This document shows positions 4,418 to 5,761 of a DNA stretch of 5,761 nt, in pieces. Position 1 is the first letter of the stretch. Every line of letters starts with the position of its first letter. The DNA lies in assembly GCA_021813875.1 (NCBI GenBank), contig JAKAJF010000060.1, positions 1-5,761 on the forward strand. The letters run 5' to 3'. Position numbers and translations under genes: made by a program. The DNA is from a bacterium (lineage in GTDB: Bacteria; Patescibacteriota; Patescibacteriia; Patescibacteriales; JAKAJF01). The notes under the pieces are model-generated. The model was not told where the DNA came from. It saw only the letters and a list, made by a program, of their open reading frames with translations, and searched no databases.

Positions 4418-5761
4418 ATGACTACTCCAAGCCAGACGGCCCCTCAAGGACTGACCGCCAAAGAGGCTGGCCGAAGATTAAAACAATACGGCCGGAACGT
4501 GGTTACAGAGAAGAAGAGGATCGGACCGGTCCTAATCCTTTTGGGCAAGCTTAAAAATCCTCTCTTCATCCTGCTGATCGGCATCTCCGTCGTCTCTTTT
4601 TCCGTGGGCCAGCGGATGAGCGGCTCGATCGTGTTGGCCATGGTTTTTCTTTCGGCCCTCCTGGATTTTTTTAATTCTTATAAATCCCAACGGGCGGTCG
4701 AGAAGCTGGCCTCGCGCATCGCCACCACGGTCACGGTCCTGCGGAGCGGCCGGAAACAGGAGATCGATTTCGCCGAAGTCGTGCCCGGGGATATTATTTT
4801 CCTATCCGCCGGCAGCATCATCCCGGCCGATTGCCAGATCCTTGAGAGCGACGATTTTTTCGTCAACCAGGCGGCCCTGACCGGAGAGTCTCTCCCGGTC
4901 GAGAAGCTGGCAGCCTCCGGAGGCGGCCAGGCGGACGCCGCGGGACAAGACCTGGTCTTCATGGGGACGAGCGTGGTCAGCGGTTTCGCGACCGTGCTGG
5001 CCCTCCAGACCGGGCCGCGGACAGAATTCGGCAAGATCGCCAGAGATCTGGAAAAAGCGGAGCCGAAGACCGATTTCGAGATCAGCATCACCAAGTTCAG
5101 CGTCTTTATCATGAGGGTCATGTTCTATATGGTCAGCTTCGTCTTTGTGGTCCTCCTGATAAAAAATTCTTCTCATCTGGATAAGAACATCATCATCGAA
5201 GCTTTCTCTTTCGCCCTGGCCATCACCATCGGCGTCACCCCCGACATGCTGCCAGCCATCATCACCATCGGCCTGAGCAAAGGTTCGCAGGCGATGGCCA
5301 AGAAGGAAGTCATCGTCAAGCATCTATCCTCGATCGAAAATTTCGGCAGCATGGATTACCTCTGCACCGACAAGACCGGCACCTTGACCAAAGACCATAT
5401 CTCCTTGGTCAAATATGTCGATTACGCCGGCCAAGAATCTAAAAAAGTCTTGGAGCTGGGACATCTCTCCAGCCATTTCCACACCGGCATCCAAAATCCC
5501 CTCGACAACGCCATCAATGAATACAAAGAGATCGCCGTCAAGAGTTTTAAGAAGATCGATGAGATTCCTTATGATTTTTCCAGAAAAAGAAGCTCGATGG
5601 TCGTCACTCGCGGCGATCAGAGGCTCCTCATCACCAAAGGCGCGCCCGAAGGAATCATGAAGATCTGCGATCAAGGTGAATTCGACGGCCGGGTCGAGAC
5701 TTTCGGCCGGCGGCAGAAGGAGATCGAAGAACAGTTCAAGCGCCTGAGCGGAGACGGCTTC
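4418..5761 (+). CDS. mgtA: MgtA-type magnesium-importing P-type ATPase, C-terminal part outside window
   Basis: P-type ATPases of this group use ATP to bring Mg2+ across the inner membrane. The window holds 448 codons, about half of a typical 850-900-residue protein. Visible parts are a cation-ATPase N-terminal domain (GLTAKEAGRRLKQYGRN, 11-27), membrane helices near 47-64 and 68-86, the actuator domain with PGDIIFLSAGSIIPAD (123-138) and TGES (155-158), helices near 228-248 and 258-290 with TPDMLP (274-279), the phosphorylation motif CTDKTGTLT (316-324, Asp318 the phosphate acceptor), and KGAPEGI of the nucleotide-binding domain (407-413). The stretch VIVKHLSSIENFGSMDYLC (298-316) and the following HTGIQNPLD are typical of MgtA, not of calcium pumps. 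An in-frame ATG at 4352 would add 22 residues but would overlap the recQ promoter and the -10 box; neither start has a good ribosome site. Exact ion choice is inferred from family resemblance. Confidence 0.9.
   Translation, partial: MTTPSQTAPQGLTAKEAGRRLKQYGRNVVTEKKRIGPVLILLGKLKNPLFILLIGISVVSFSVGQRMSGSIVLAMVFLSALLDFFNSYKSQRAVEKLASRIATTVTVLRSGRKQEIDFAEVVPGDIIFLSAGSIIPADCQILESDDFFVNQAALTGESLPVEKLAASGGGQADAAGQDLVFMGTSVVSGFATVLALQTGPRTEFGKIARDLEKAEPKTDFEISITKFSVFIMRVMFYMVSFVFVVLLIKNSSHLDKNIIIEAFSFALAITIGVTPDMLPAIITIGLSKGSQAMAKKEVIVKHLSSIENFGSMDYLCTDKTGTLTKDHISLVKYVDYAGQESKKVLELGHLSSHFHTGIQNPLDNAINEYKEIAVKSFKKIDEIPYDFSRKRSSMVVTRGDQRLLITKGAPEGIMKICDQGEFDGRVETFGRRQKEIEEQFKRLSGDGF

Noticed and set aside
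4678..5674. Three open frames of 116-173 codons on the minus strand opposite the MgtA-type gene
   Set aside because: They are antisense to conserved P-type ATPase motifs such as CTDKTGTLT, have no family resemblance and no clear ribosome sites.

Overview
This is a 5.8 kb piece of a bacterial chromosome, moderately GC-rich, with tightly packed genes on both strands. Six protein-coding genes are supported, two of them cut by the window edges. No tRNA, rRNA, CRISPR array, insertion sequence or phage gene is visible. Three genes end in TGA (purN, the exported protein, recQ), so the ordinary bacterial code with TGA as stop applies. The organism is not certain. The long glycine-rich loop in PurN, together with a PurL carrying PurS-like sequence at its N terminus, reminds me of uncultured lineages such as Patescibacteria (CPR). 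That is recollection, not proof.

Region 1 (1-1235, minus strand) is a purine-synthesis operon. A candidate promoter near 1126-1154 reads leftward into purN (GAR formyltransferase). The purN stop codon overlaps the start of a PurS-fused purL (FGAM synthase) in an ATGA, and purL runs off the left edge. These enzymes catalyse consecutive steps (GAR to FGAR to FGAM), so co-translation makes sense.

Region 2 (1236-2170) holds two convergent small genes of unknown function. One is a plus-strand 126-residue protein that looks like a tandem duplication of a unit of about 60 residues. The other is a minus-strand 135-residue protein with a signal peptide. Two hairpin-plus-T-tract terminators sit back to back in the 51 bp between them.

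Region 3 (2171-4315, minus strand) is a complete RecQ-family DNA helicase of 714 residues. Its zinc site lies unusually far from the helicase core, and it ends in a helix-turn-helix domain instead of an HRDC domain.

Region 4 (4316-5761) starts with a 102 bp divergent promoter region between recQ and a plus-strand MgtA-type P-type ATPase. The ATPase is cut at the right edge after 448 codons. Neither recQ nor the ATPase gene has a convincing Shine-Dalgarno sequence, unlike the other genes whose upstream regions are visible.

Beyond the purN-purL pair the genes look functionally unrelated: purine synthesis, DNA repair and magnesium transport. I see no defence system, mobile element or other clearly novel multi-gene system. 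The most unusual items are the duplicated 126-residue protein, the RecQ domain order and the enlarged PurN loop.
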